Assembly: GCF_017377775.1 (NCBI RefSeq)
Contig: NZ_JAFVLN010000008.1
Span: 186,001 to 250,000, forward strand
Length of the DNA stretch: 64,000 nt
Reading direction: 5' to 3'
Source: Streptomyces sp. VRA16 Mangrove soil
GTDB lineage: Bacteria; Actinomycetota; Actinomycetes; Streptomycetales; Streptomycetaceae
Every line of letters starts with the position of its first letter. Position 1 is the first letter of the stretch. Shown piece by piece: positions 25,068-33,700 of this stretch. The notes beneath the pieces were generated by a model, which was given only the letters and a program-made list of their open reading frames with translations, was not told the origin of the DNA and did no database searches. The position numbers were made by a program, and so were the translations under genes.

Positions 25068-27535
25068 GGCTGGCGCTCGCGACCGTGCGGGCTCGTGTCG
25101 TCTCCTTCGCGGGAGTGTTCGTGGCGCTGGCGCTCGGCGTCGGCGTCATCGCCATGATGATCCTCGCCCTGTGGTCCGTGGGGACCAGCGTCTCGTCGGG
25201 CGCGCAGCGCTATGCCGACGCCCCGGTCGTGGTGACGAAGCCCGTCGTCTACCAGCTGACCGACGCGGACGACGGTGACGTGCGGAAGTTCCCGATCGTC
25301 CGTCCGGGCAACCTTCCGGAGCAGACCGTCACCGCGCTGGCCAAGACCGGCAGGACGGTCGAGGACCGGTCGTTCTCCGCCCGGGTCGAGGACGGCCCCG
25401 GCGACCAGGTCGGCCACGCGTGGTCGTCGGCCGCCTTCACTCCGTACCGGCTCGCCGCGGGCCACGCCCCGCGGGCCGCCGACGAGATCGTGGTCGGCGG
25501 CGGCGAGCCGTCCCTCGTGGGCCGGACCGTCGGCGTCACCGTGGCCGGCGAGGTCGGCCACTACAAAGTCGTCGGTGTCACCGATCTGGTCTGGTTCGAG
25601 GACGCGGTCTTCTTCACCGACGCCCAGGCGAAGAAGCTGTCGCCGGGCGTGCAGGCCGTCGTGGCATACGGGAAGGCCGACCGGATCCGCGCCGCGGCGC
25701 CCGGGACGAGCGTGCTCACCGGCGACGACCGGCTCTTCGCCGAGGTCCAGCAGGAGGGCGGCCGCGAGCAGTTGCTCGACGCCGAGGGCATGGCGGGCAC
25801 CTCGCTGCTGATCGTGGCCTTCGTCGCGGTCTTCGTCGTGGTGGCCACCTTCGCGTTCGTGGTGGACCAGCGCCGCCGGGAACTCGCCCTGTTCCGTTCC
25901 ATCGGGGCGACCCCCGGGCAGGTGCGGCGGATGGTCATCATGGAGGCGCTGCTGCTGGCGGCGTTCGCCTCCGCGGTGGGCTGCGCGATCGGTTCCCAGG
26001 GCACCGGGCCGCTGCGCGATTTCATGATCGACAAGGGCATCGCCCCGGCCTGGTTCCAGATCGACTTCGTCTGGCCGCCGCTGATCATCGCCTTCGCGGT
26101 CGGTCTGGTCTCCGCGCTGGTCGGCACCGCCGCCGTGTCGTGGAAGGCGGGCCGGGTCAAGCCCGCGGAGGCGCTGCGCGAGGCGACCGGCAAGCGCCGG
26201 GTGCTGGCCCCCGTCCGTATCGTGCTGGGCCTCGTCGTGCTGGGTCTCGGGCTGCAGAAGGGCCTGTCCGCGATGGACAGCCCGCTCACCGCGATGAGCA
26301 TGCAGAGCTTCTTCCCGGTGCCGGTGCTGATCGTCGGCGGGTGCGCACTGCTCACTCCGCTGCTGCTGCGGCCGGTGCTGTTCCTCGCCTCCTGGCCGCT
26401 CAGCAAGCTGGGCGCGGGAGCCATGATCGTACGAGAGGGCGTGCTGTTCGCCAGCCGTCGCACCTCGTCGGTCGCGGCGCCCGTCGTGCTCGCCATCGGG
26501 CTCGGCGGCGCGCTGCTGACGGCGCCGCTCGCCGCGGGAGCCGCCGGTGACGCCGATCTGCGGGCGCAGACCAAGGCCGACTACACGGTGGTCGCCGAGG
26601 ACGGTACGAGCATCAGCCCGGCCGCGGCGCAGAAGGTGCGCGAGGTGCCGGGGACCGAGTCCGCCGTGCTGACCTTCGGTGAACTGCGCCTGTCCGACGC
26701 GCAGAAGCGGTACATCGGCACGCTGTCCACCTGGGCGGTGGATCCGAAGGCGCTGCAGGCCACGCATGCGCTCAAGGTCGTCTCGGGCTCGATGAACGGG
26801 TTCGGCAAGCAGCAGTTGGTCCTCGACAAGGAGACCGCCGACGAGTTCGGGATCGCGACCGGCGACAAGGTGCGGGCCGGGCTCCCCGACGGGACGACCG
26901 TGAACCTGACGGTCGCGGCGCTGACCGGGCACTCGGTGCTCGGTGAGACGGGCTATGTCTCGGCCGATCACGCGGCGGGCGGCGATCCGACCAGGATCGA
27001 CGTCAAGGTCACCGGGGGCGGCGACGCGGCTGCGGTGGCCGCCGCGCTGCGCAAGGCGGTCGCCGGTCAGCCGGCCGAGGTCTCGCCCATGGGTGAGTAC
27101 CTGGACCGGATGCGCGCGCAGAAGCAGGACCAGGCCCAGCTCGCGACCCGGATCGTGTTCGGGCTCGCCATGGGCTATGCGCTGCTGTCGATCGCCAACA
27201 CCCTCGTGATGGCGGCGCCTGGCCGGCGCAGGGAGCTCGCGGCGCTGAATCTGACGGGTGCCACCCGGGGCGACGCCCTGAAGTTCGTCGCCGCGGAGAC
27301 CGCGGTCGCGGCGCTCGCCGGGGCGATCCTCGGCGGGATCGCGGCCACGTTGGTGGTGCTGGCCCAGCGGGTCGCGCTCACCGAACTGGCCGACAACTTC
27401 GCCTTCTCGGTGCCGTGGGCGTCCGTCATCGGCATCGCCGCCGCCTGCGGGGCGGTCGCGGTGACCGTCGCGGTCTTCGCCACCCGCTTCTTCCTGCGGG
27501 GCCGGCTGCTCGACCTGATCGGCAAGGGCGAGTAG
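25061..27535 (+). CDS. ABC transporter permease with two FtsX domains
   Basis: 824 residues: an N-terminal membrane segment, a large extracytoplasmic domain, a three-helix FtsX block (about 240-390, with FAFVVDQRRRELALFRSIGATPGQVRRM), a central membrane pair, a second extracytoplasmic domain, and a C-terminal FtsX block with RRRELAALNLTGATRGDALKF. This duplicated layout is normal for actinobacterial MacB-like permeases. Start overlaps the ATPase stop. Ends 104 bp before the convergent thioesterase gene with a strong hairpin between. Confidence 0.9.
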   Translation: MVRLALATVRARVVSFAGVFVALALGVGVIAMMILALWSVGTSVSSGAQRYADAPVVVTKPVVYQLTDADDGDVRKFPIVRPGNLPEQTVTALAKTGRTVEDRSFSARVEDGPGDQVGHAWSSAAFTPYRLAAGHAPRAADEIVVGGGEPSLVGRTVGVTVAGEVGHYKVVGVTDLVWFEDAVFFTDAQAKKLSPGVQAVVAYGKADRIRAAAPGTSVLTGDDRLFAEVQQEGGREQLLDAEGMAGTSLLIVAFVAVFVVVATFAFVVDQRRRELALFRSIGATPGQVRRMVIMEALLLAAFASAVGCAIGSQGTGPLRDFMIDKGIAPAWFQIDFVWPPLIIAFAVGLVSALVGTAAVSWKAGRVKPAEALREATGKRRVLAPVRIVLGLVVLGLGLQKGLSAMDSPLTAMSMQSFFPVPVLIVGGCALLTPLLLRPVLFLASWPLSKLGAGAMIVREGVLFASRRTSSVAAPVVLAIGLGGALLTAPLAAGAAGDADLRAQTKADYTVVAEDGTSISPAAAQKVREVPGTESAVLTFGELRLSDAQKRYIGTLSTWAVDPKALQATHALKVVSGSMNGFGKQQLVLDKETADEFGIATGDKVRAGLPDGTTVNLTVAALTGHSVLGETGYVSADHAAGGDPTRIDVKVTGGGDAAAVAAALRKAVAGQPAEVSPMGEYLDRMRAQKQDQAQLATRIVFGLAMGYALLSIANTLVMAAPGRRRELAALNLTGATRGDALKFVAAETAVAALAGAILGGIAATLVVLAQRVALTELADNFAFSVPWASVIGIAAACGAVAVTVAVFATRFFLRGRLLDLIGKGE

Positions 27536-27564
27536 GCGCGGGCCGCACACCGCCGCACACCGAA

Positions 27565-27598
27565 AGGGGGCGGGATCCTCACCGGGATCCCGCCCCCT
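27565..27598. terminator. Bidirectional terminator between the ABC and thioesterase operons
   Basis: AGGGGGCGGGATC pairs with GATCCCGCCCCCT around a short loop; T-rich TCTTCTTTCC follows on the plus strand. Serves two convergent operons. Confidence 0.75.
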
Positions 27599-27638
27599 CT
27601 TCTTTCCGTTGTTCCGTCCGCCGCGTGCCGCTGCCGGC

Positions 27639-28361
27639 TCAGACGCCTTCCTCGATGATCCGGCACAGTTCGTCGGTCGGGTCGTCGATGAAGTAGTGGT
27701 CGCCCTTCACCTCCTCGATGTCGAAGCCGCCGAGGGTGTGCGCCGCCCAGCGGCCCATCTCCTCGACGCCGCAGCCCCGGTCGGCGCTGCCGGCGACGGC
27801 GGTGACCGGGCAGGCCACCTTGGCGCCGGGGCGCCCCTGGTAGGTCTCCGACATCGTGAGGTCCGCGGCGAGCGAGGGCGCCGCCAGCATCCACAGGTCG
27901 GGGTCGGACGCGGCCTGCCGGGCCGCGTCACTGGCGTTGCGCGCCCAGGCGCGCAGCACGGCGTCGTCACGGAAGTCGCGCCCGCTCGGCCGGTGGTCGG
28001 CGGGCGCCTTGCGGGCGGAGACGAACAGCCGGGCCACCGGCGAGGGGAACCTCGGCAGCATCCTGCGCGCCACCTCGAACCCGACGGTGGCGCCCAGGCT
28101 GTGCCCGAACAGCGCCACCGGGGGCCCGTCGAGGGTGGTCAGTTCGGCCGCGATCCGCTCCGCCAGGACCTCCAGGTCGTCGACCGGGGCCTCGGCCCGC
28201 CGGTCCTGGCGGCCCGGGTACTGCACGGCCACGACCTCGATGCGGGGCGACAACTGCTGGGCCAGCGCGCGGTAGAGCCCCGCGCCGCCGCCTGCGTAGG
28301 GCAGGCAGACCAGGCGGACGCGGGCCTCGGGGCGCTCGACGAACGTACGGAACCAGCTCAC
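27639..28361 (-). CDS. Type II thioesterase
   Basis: 240 residues, GTG start overlapping the stop of the oxygenase gene (GTGA). LVCLPYAGGGAGLY near the N-terminus, nucleophile Ser in ALFGHSLGAT, and catalytic His in VKGDHYFIDD are typical of TEII editing enzymes that free misprimed or stalled NRPS carrier domains. Last gene of the minus-strand set antiporter, oxygenase, thioesterase. Note the contrast with the integral TE at 5621-9610, which has Cys at the nucleophile position. Confidence 0.92.
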   Translation of the reverse strand: MSWFRTFVERPEARVRLVCLPYAGGGAGLYRALAQQLSPRIEVVAVQYPGRQDRRAEAPVDDLEVLAERIAAELTTLDGPPVALFGHSLGATVGFEVARRMLPRFPSPVARLFVSARKAPADHRPSGRDFRDDAVLRAWARNASDAARQAASDPDLWMLAAPSLAADLTMSETYQGRPGAKVACPVTAVAGSADRGCGVEEMGRWAAHTLGGFDIEEVKGDHYFIDDPTDELCRIIEEGV

Positions 28362-29305
28362 TTCAGACCTGCCGGGACGAGCGGCTCGGCCATGGCCACG
28401 GCTATCTTCCGCGGGCCGGTGAACGGCTCGCGGCCGTGCGCCGCCAGCATGTTGTCGACGAGGAGCACGTCGCCGCGCTCCCAGTCGAACCGGCGGGAGG
28501 CGGCGCGGTAGCAGTCGCGCAGATGGGCGATGACGTCGTCGGGGATGGTGCCGCCGTCCCCGTAGTAGCTGTTGGTGGGCAGTCCGCGGTCCCCGAACAG
28601 CTCCAGCAGACCTTCGCGGACGTCCTCGGGGAGCGTGCTGTTGTGGAAGAAGGTGATGTGGTTGAACCACACCTGCTCGCCGGTCACCGGGTGCCGGTGG
28701 ACGGCGCTGCGCACGCCCTCGGTGCGGAGCACGTCGCCGTCCTCCCAGGACCAGCGCAGTTCGCGGGCCTCGCAGAGCCGGGCGATCTCGGCCTTGTCCT
28801 CGGTGCCGAACGAGGTCCGCCAGTCGACGCCGAAGCGGGGCCGGTAGTTGCGTACGACCATCCAGCCGCGCTCCTCGAACTCCGCGCGGACCGCCGGGTC
28901 GATCGACCGGTGGATCTCGCGGATGTCGGCGAGCGGTGTCGCGCCCTGGGTGAGCGGCGCCTCGACGCAGGTGAAGAAGAGCACGCCCGGCCAGGAGGCC
29001 TGGTAGGAGTTCTCGTTGTGCAGGAAGATCTCCTCGTCCGGCGGGTAGTCCGTCGAGGTGTAGATGTTCCCCTTCAGGGCGGTGCGCGGGGACGACTGCT
29101 CCGCGTACTCCAGGGGCGGTCCGGAGAAGGCCCGTACCGTCGCGTCGACGTCGCGCAGGAGATCGGGGCCCGTCGCGAAGCCCCGCAGCAGCACGGCGCC
29201 GTGTCGGGTCAGCCGTGCCCGCAGGGCGTCGCGGTGGTGTGCGGCGTACTCGGGCAGGGACGGGCCGTCGGGCCCGCCTTCGATGACGTGGGGCAGCTGG
29301 CTCAT
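28358..29305 (-). CDS. TauD/SyrP-like Fe(II)/2-oxoglutarate oxygenase (second)
   Basis: 315 residues. HxE iron motif in FLHNENSY (His96, Glu98); the distal His is in VDNMLAAHGREPF. NIYTSTDYPPDEEIF is the family segment seen in SyrP. The enzyme should hydroxylate an unactivated carbon, probably of a carrier-bound amino acid. The ATG overlaps the antiporter stop (ATGA), and the thioesterase GTG overlaps its own stop. Sequence alone does not say whether it or the one at 9764 acts on a Dap, ureidoalanine or Asp/Asn residue. Confidence 0.88.
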   Translation of the reverse strand: MSQLPHVIEGGPDGPSLPEYAAHHRDALRARLTRHGAVLLRGFATGPDLLRDVDATVRAFSGPPLEYAEQSSPRTALKGNIYTSTDYPPDEEIFLHNENSYQASWPGVLFFTCVEAPLTQGATPLADIREIHRSIDPAVRAEFEERGWMVVRNYRPRFGVDWRTSFGTEDKAEIARLCEARELRWSWEDGDVLRTEGVRSAVHRHPVTGEQVWFNHITFFHNSTLPEDVREGLLELFGDRGLPTNSYYGDGGTIPDDVIAHLRDCYRAASRRFDWERGDVLLVDNMLAAHGREPFTGPRKIAVAMAEPLVPAGLK

Positions 29306-30621
29306 GAGATCTCCGTCTTCTCTTCCTTGTGAGGGGCCGGCCCGTCCTGAGTGCCCTGGGCCGGCGGCCAGTTGAGGCGCAGTTGTTCCTCGGCGGTGTG
29401 CTCGACCCGCTTCATGGCCATGCGCAGCACCGGCGGGGCCATCAGGGAGGTCACGATGGCGACGAGCACGATCGAGGTGTAGGCGGCGCTGTTGAGGACG
29501 CCGAGCCGCAGGCCGGCCATCGCGACGATCACCTCGATCACGCCGCGGGCGTTCATCCCGGCGGCGCAGGCCAGCGCCTCCCACCGGGTGAGGCCGCTGG
29601 CGAGGGCGCCGAGTCCGGCACCGAGGAACTTGCCGACGACGGCGAGGATCAGGATGCTCGCGGCGACCGCCGCGACCTTGACGTCGGCGAGCGCGGTCAG
29701 GTCCATCCGCAGTCCGGCCAGGGCGAAGAACAGGGGCGCCAGGACGGTCAGGACGACCTTGCGCAGCGGCGCGAGGGCCTCCGGGTTCGGCAGCACCGAG
29801 GCGATCACGACACCGCAGACGAAGGCGCCGAACACGGCCTCGATGTCCAGGGCCTGGGTGCCCGCGGCCCCGAGGATGATGATCACGACCGTGGTGCCGA
29901 GCACCGGGCCGCGGCGCAGCGCCACCCGGGCCAGCGGCCGCACCACGAACGCGGCGACCAGCACCACGGCGACGATGGTGACGACCGAGCCGACCACGGT
30001 CCCGGTGCGCAAGCCTGTGGTGGCCATCGCGGACACCACGGACAGCATCATCCAGCCGAAGATGTCGTCGATGACCGACGCGGTGAGCGTCAGCTGGCCG
30101 ACGGTGCGGTGCAGCAGGTTCATGTCGAGCAGCGTCTTGGCGATGACGGGGATCGCGCTCACGCACATCGCCACGCCGAGGAACAGCGCGACGACCGTGC
30201 GGTCCGCGCCGTCGGAGAGCAGCGACAGCGGGATGACGAACCCGGCCGACACCCCGAGGGCGAGCGGGATCAGCAGTCCGCCGATGCTGATCTTCGCGGC
30301 GACGCCGCCGCGCTTACGGACCATCCGCAGGTCGAGCTCGGTCCCGGAGCAGCCGACGAGCAGCAGGACGCCGAACAGGCCCGCCGCGTCGAGGAGATGC
30401 AGCTGTTCGGTGTTCGGGCCGTCCCAGACGCCCAGCGCGCCGAGCACCGAGGGGCCGAGCAGCACCCCGGTGCCGAGTTCCCCGACGATCGCCGGCAGAC
30501 CCATGCGCTGGGCGAGTCTGCCGAGCACCACGGCGACGGCGAGCAGCACGCCCGCCTGGAGCAGAAAGGCCAGTACCGCGTCCGAAGAAAGGGGCGCCAC
30601 CGGCGCCACAGCTATATTCAT
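29302..30621 (-). CDS. Cation:proton antiporter (KefB/CPA2-type)
   Basis: About 439 residues from the ATG at 30621, twelve or more hydrophobic segments, no C-terminal TrkA-N domain. MGLPAIVGELGTGVLLGPSVLG near the N-terminus and TASVIDDIFGWMML carry the family's conserved polar residues. An in-frame ATG at 30669 would add 16 residues. The region upstream is shared with the C-A-T-E-C NRPS gene and its SARP-type repeat. Antiporters of this type recur in antibiotic clusters, where an export or resistance role is assumed; direct evidence is lacking. Confidence 0.85.
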   Translation of the reverse strand: MNIAVAPVAPLSSDAVLAFLLQAGVLLAVAVVLGRLAQRMGLPAIVGELGTGVLLGPSVLGALGVWDGPNTEQLHLLDAAGLFGVLLLVGCSGTELDLRMVRKRGGVAAKISIGGLLIPLALGVSAGFVIPLSLLSDGADRTVVALFLGVAMCVSAIPVIAKTLLDMNLLHRTVGQLTLTASVIDDIFGWMMLSVVSAMATTGLRTGTVVGSVVTIVAVVLVAAFVVRPLARVALRRGPVLGTTVVIIILGAAGTQALDIEAVFGAFVCGVVIASVLPNPEALAPLRKVVLTVLAPLFFALAGLRMDLTALADVKVAAVAASILILAVVGKFLGAGLGALASGLTRWEALACAAGMNARGVIEVIVAMAGLRLGVLNSAAYTSIVLVAIVTSLMAPPVLRMAMKRVEHTAEEQLRLNWPPAQGTQDGPAPHKEEKTEIS

Positions 30622-30702
30622 CGGCCGAGCGTCGGTTCTCGGACAATCGCCCGCCCATACTTCATCCATATTGCCGGGGCGCACCGCCGGGATCGTTTCT
30701 CT

Positions 30703-30720
30703 ATAGGCCACTGATAGCCG
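30703..30720 (+). promoter_or_regulatory. SARP-type direct repeat, promoter of the 17-kb NRPS operon
   Basis: ATAGGCC, ACTG, ATAGCCG, an 11-bp period. The second heptamer begins exactly 27 nt before the ATG at 30741, and ACGATC can be read as a -10 at the right place, so a leaderless transcript is predicted. On the minus strand TATCAGT, GGCC, TATAGAG gives a weaker matching repeat facing the antiporter gene. Confidence 0.6.
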
Positions 30721-30740
30721 GTCCCCGCACGATCTCGGCC

Positions 30741-33700
30741 ATGGAATACGAACTGCGGCTACCGCTCTCGCCGGCTCAGCAGGGCATCTGGTTCGCCCAT
30801 CAGCTGGACCCGTCGGGTCAGCGCTACAACTGCGGTGAGCACATTGACATCCGCGGTGACCTGGACCCTGAGGTCCTCAGGCAGGCCTGGGTCCGGCTGT
30901 GCGCCGAGACCGAGGTGCTGCGCGTGTCGTCGATCGGCGAGGAGGACGGGGAGCTGCGGCAGTACGTCGCCGCCGCTTCTTACGAACCCCCGCCCCTCAT
31001 GGACATGAGCGGCTTCCCCGATCCGGAAGAGGCCGCCCGTACCTGGATGTACGCCGATCTGGCGCACTCCATGGATCTGGAGAAAGGCCCGCTCTCGCAC
31101 GCGGTCGTATTCCGTCTCGGCCCGGAGCGCCTCTTCTTCTATTACCGAATACACCACATACTCGTGGACGCCTACGCGGTGCACCTGCTGCGCGGCCGGC
31201 TCGCCGAGCTGTGCGGCGCGCAGCCGGGACCGGCCGGCTTCGAGCCGTTGCGGACGCTCCTGGACGAGGAGGCGGGCTACCGCGCGTCGCCCGAGTTCGA
31301 GGCCGACCGCCGCTACTGGACCGAGCGCTTCGCCGACCGCCCCGAACCCGTTCTGCTGCCCGGCGTGCCGCCGGTCGGCGAGCGGCCGCTGCGGCTGCGT
31401 CTCGAGCACCCGGTGGCGGCGGCCGGCCGCACCGCGCTCGAAGCGGCCGCCCAGACCGTCGGCACCACCTGGCAGACCCTGCTGGTCGCCGCGACCGCCG
31501 CGTACGTGAGCCGGCTGACCGGCCGCACCGACGTGACGCTCGGCCTGCCGGTCTCCGGGCGGCGCGGCCCGCGCTCGCGGCGGGTGCCCGCGATGGCCAC
31601 CGGCACGGTCGCGCTGCGCCTCGACGTCCCGTCCGGGGCGAGCCTCGCCGACCTGGTGCCGGTGGTGACGGCGGAGGTCGGTGCCGCGCTGCGGCACGAG
31701 CGCTACCGGCACGAGGACCTGTGCCGCGAACTCGGCCTCACCGGCCGGGAGGGCGGTCTGCTCGGCACGCTGGTCAACTTCATGCCGTACGAGCGCACGC
31801 TGGACTTCCACGGCGCCACCGGCCATGTCACCAACCTCGCCTCGGGGCCGGCCCCCGATCTGTCCGTGGCGGTCAGCGGCCGGGCCGACGGCTCGCCCGG
31901 CGCCCTGCTCTTCGACGCGAGCCCCGAGCTGCACGACGCCGAGGGCCTCGCGCTGCACGCCGCCCGCCTCGCCGCGTTCGTGCAGCAGGCGGCCGCCGCC
32001 CCGCACACGCCCGTCGGCGCCCTCGGGCTGCTCGCCCCGTACGAGCGCGCGACGCTGCTGCCCGAGCGGGTGCCCGCGCTCGGCGAAGGCGTCGACGTGC
32101 CCGGTCTGGTCGCCGCGCGCCCGGCGGACGCGCCCGCCCTGGAGTGCGGTGCGACCACCCTCACGTACGGCGAACTGAACGCCCGCGCCGACGCGTTGGC
32201 CGCCCGGCTGCGCGAGCGCGGCGCCGGACCCGGCACCAGCGTCGCGCTGCTCATGCCGCGCACCGTCTCCCTCGTCGTCGCGATGCTCGCGTGCCTGCGG
32301 GTCGGCGCCGCGTACCTGCCGATCGACCCCGGCTATCCGCAGGAGCGGATCGACCACCTGCTGACGGACGCCGCCCCCGTGTGCGTCCTCACCGAGGAGG
32401 GCGGGGCGGCGGCCGGGCACGCCGGGACGTTCGCCGCCCCGGACCCGGACACGGCCGCGTACGTCATCTACACCTCGGGCTCGACCGGTCTGCCCAAGGG
32501 CGTGGTCATCGCGCACGGAGGGCTGACCAACCTGGCGCTCGACCACGCCGAGCGGTTCGGGCTCGGCCCCGGCAGCCGGGTGCTGCAGTACCTCTCGACC
32601 GGCTTCGACGCCGCGGTCGCCGACATCTGGCCCGCGCTGGTCTCGGGGGCCACGCTCGTGCTCGCGCCGGACACCTCGGCGCTCGCCCCCGACGACCTCG
32701 CGGTGCTGCTGCGGGACGCGCGGATCACGCATCTGGCGCTGCCGCCCGCGGTCCTGTCGGGCCTGCCCCCGCTCGAACTGCCCGATCTGCACGTACTGAT
32801 CGTCGGCGGCGAGGCGGTCGACGAGGCGCTGGTCGCCCACTGGTCGCGCGGCCGCCGGATGTTCAACATGTACGGCCCGACCGAGGCGACCGTGGCGGCC
32901 ACCGGCAGCGACCCGCTGACCGGCACGGGCGGCCGGCCGCCGATCGGCCGCCCGATCGCGGGCGCCCGGGTGTACGTCCTGGACGAGCGGCTCGAACCCG
33001 TGCCCACCGGCTGCCCCGGCGAGCTGTACCTCGCGGGTGCCGGGGTGGCCCGCGGCTACCACAACCGTCCGGAGCTGACCGCGGAAAGGTTCCTGCCCTG
33101 CCCCTTCGGCCCCGAAGGCGACCGGATGTACCGGACCGGGGACCGCGCCCGATGGCGTCCGGACGGGCAGCTGGAGTATCTCGGCCGCGGCGACGGGCAG
33201 TTCAAGCTGCGCGGGCTGCGGATCGAGGCCGGCGAGATCGAGGCCGTCCTCGGCCGGCACCCGGCAGTGCGCGCGGCCACCGTGACCGTGCGCGAGGACC
33301 GCCCCGGGACCAGGCGCCTGGTCGGCTATCTGACCGCGTCCGGTCCGCTGGACACCGCCGAGGTGCGCGAGCTCGCCCGGCGCGCGCTGCCCGAGGCCAT
33401 GGTGCCCGCGGCGCTCGTCGTCCTCGACTCGTTCCCGCTGACCGCGCACGGCAAGGTCGACCACCGGGCGCTGCCCGCGCCCGCCGAGGAGCACGAGGAG
33501 CCGGCCCTGCCCGGCACCCCCCTCGAGCAGACGCTGTGCACGCTCTTCGCCGAGGTGCTCGGCCTGGAACAGGTGGGCACCCAGGCGTCGTTCTTCGACC
33601 TCGGCGGCGACAGCATCATGGCGCTGCAACTGGTCAGCCGCGCCCGCAGGGCCGGTGTCGAGTTCACCTCGCGCGAGGTGTTCCTGCATCCGACCGTGAC

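Noticed and set aside
24345..27535. Lantibiotic-type BceAB transporter with its sensor kinase
   Set aside because: The permease has the duplicated MacB-like layout and no dedicated kinase is adjacent.
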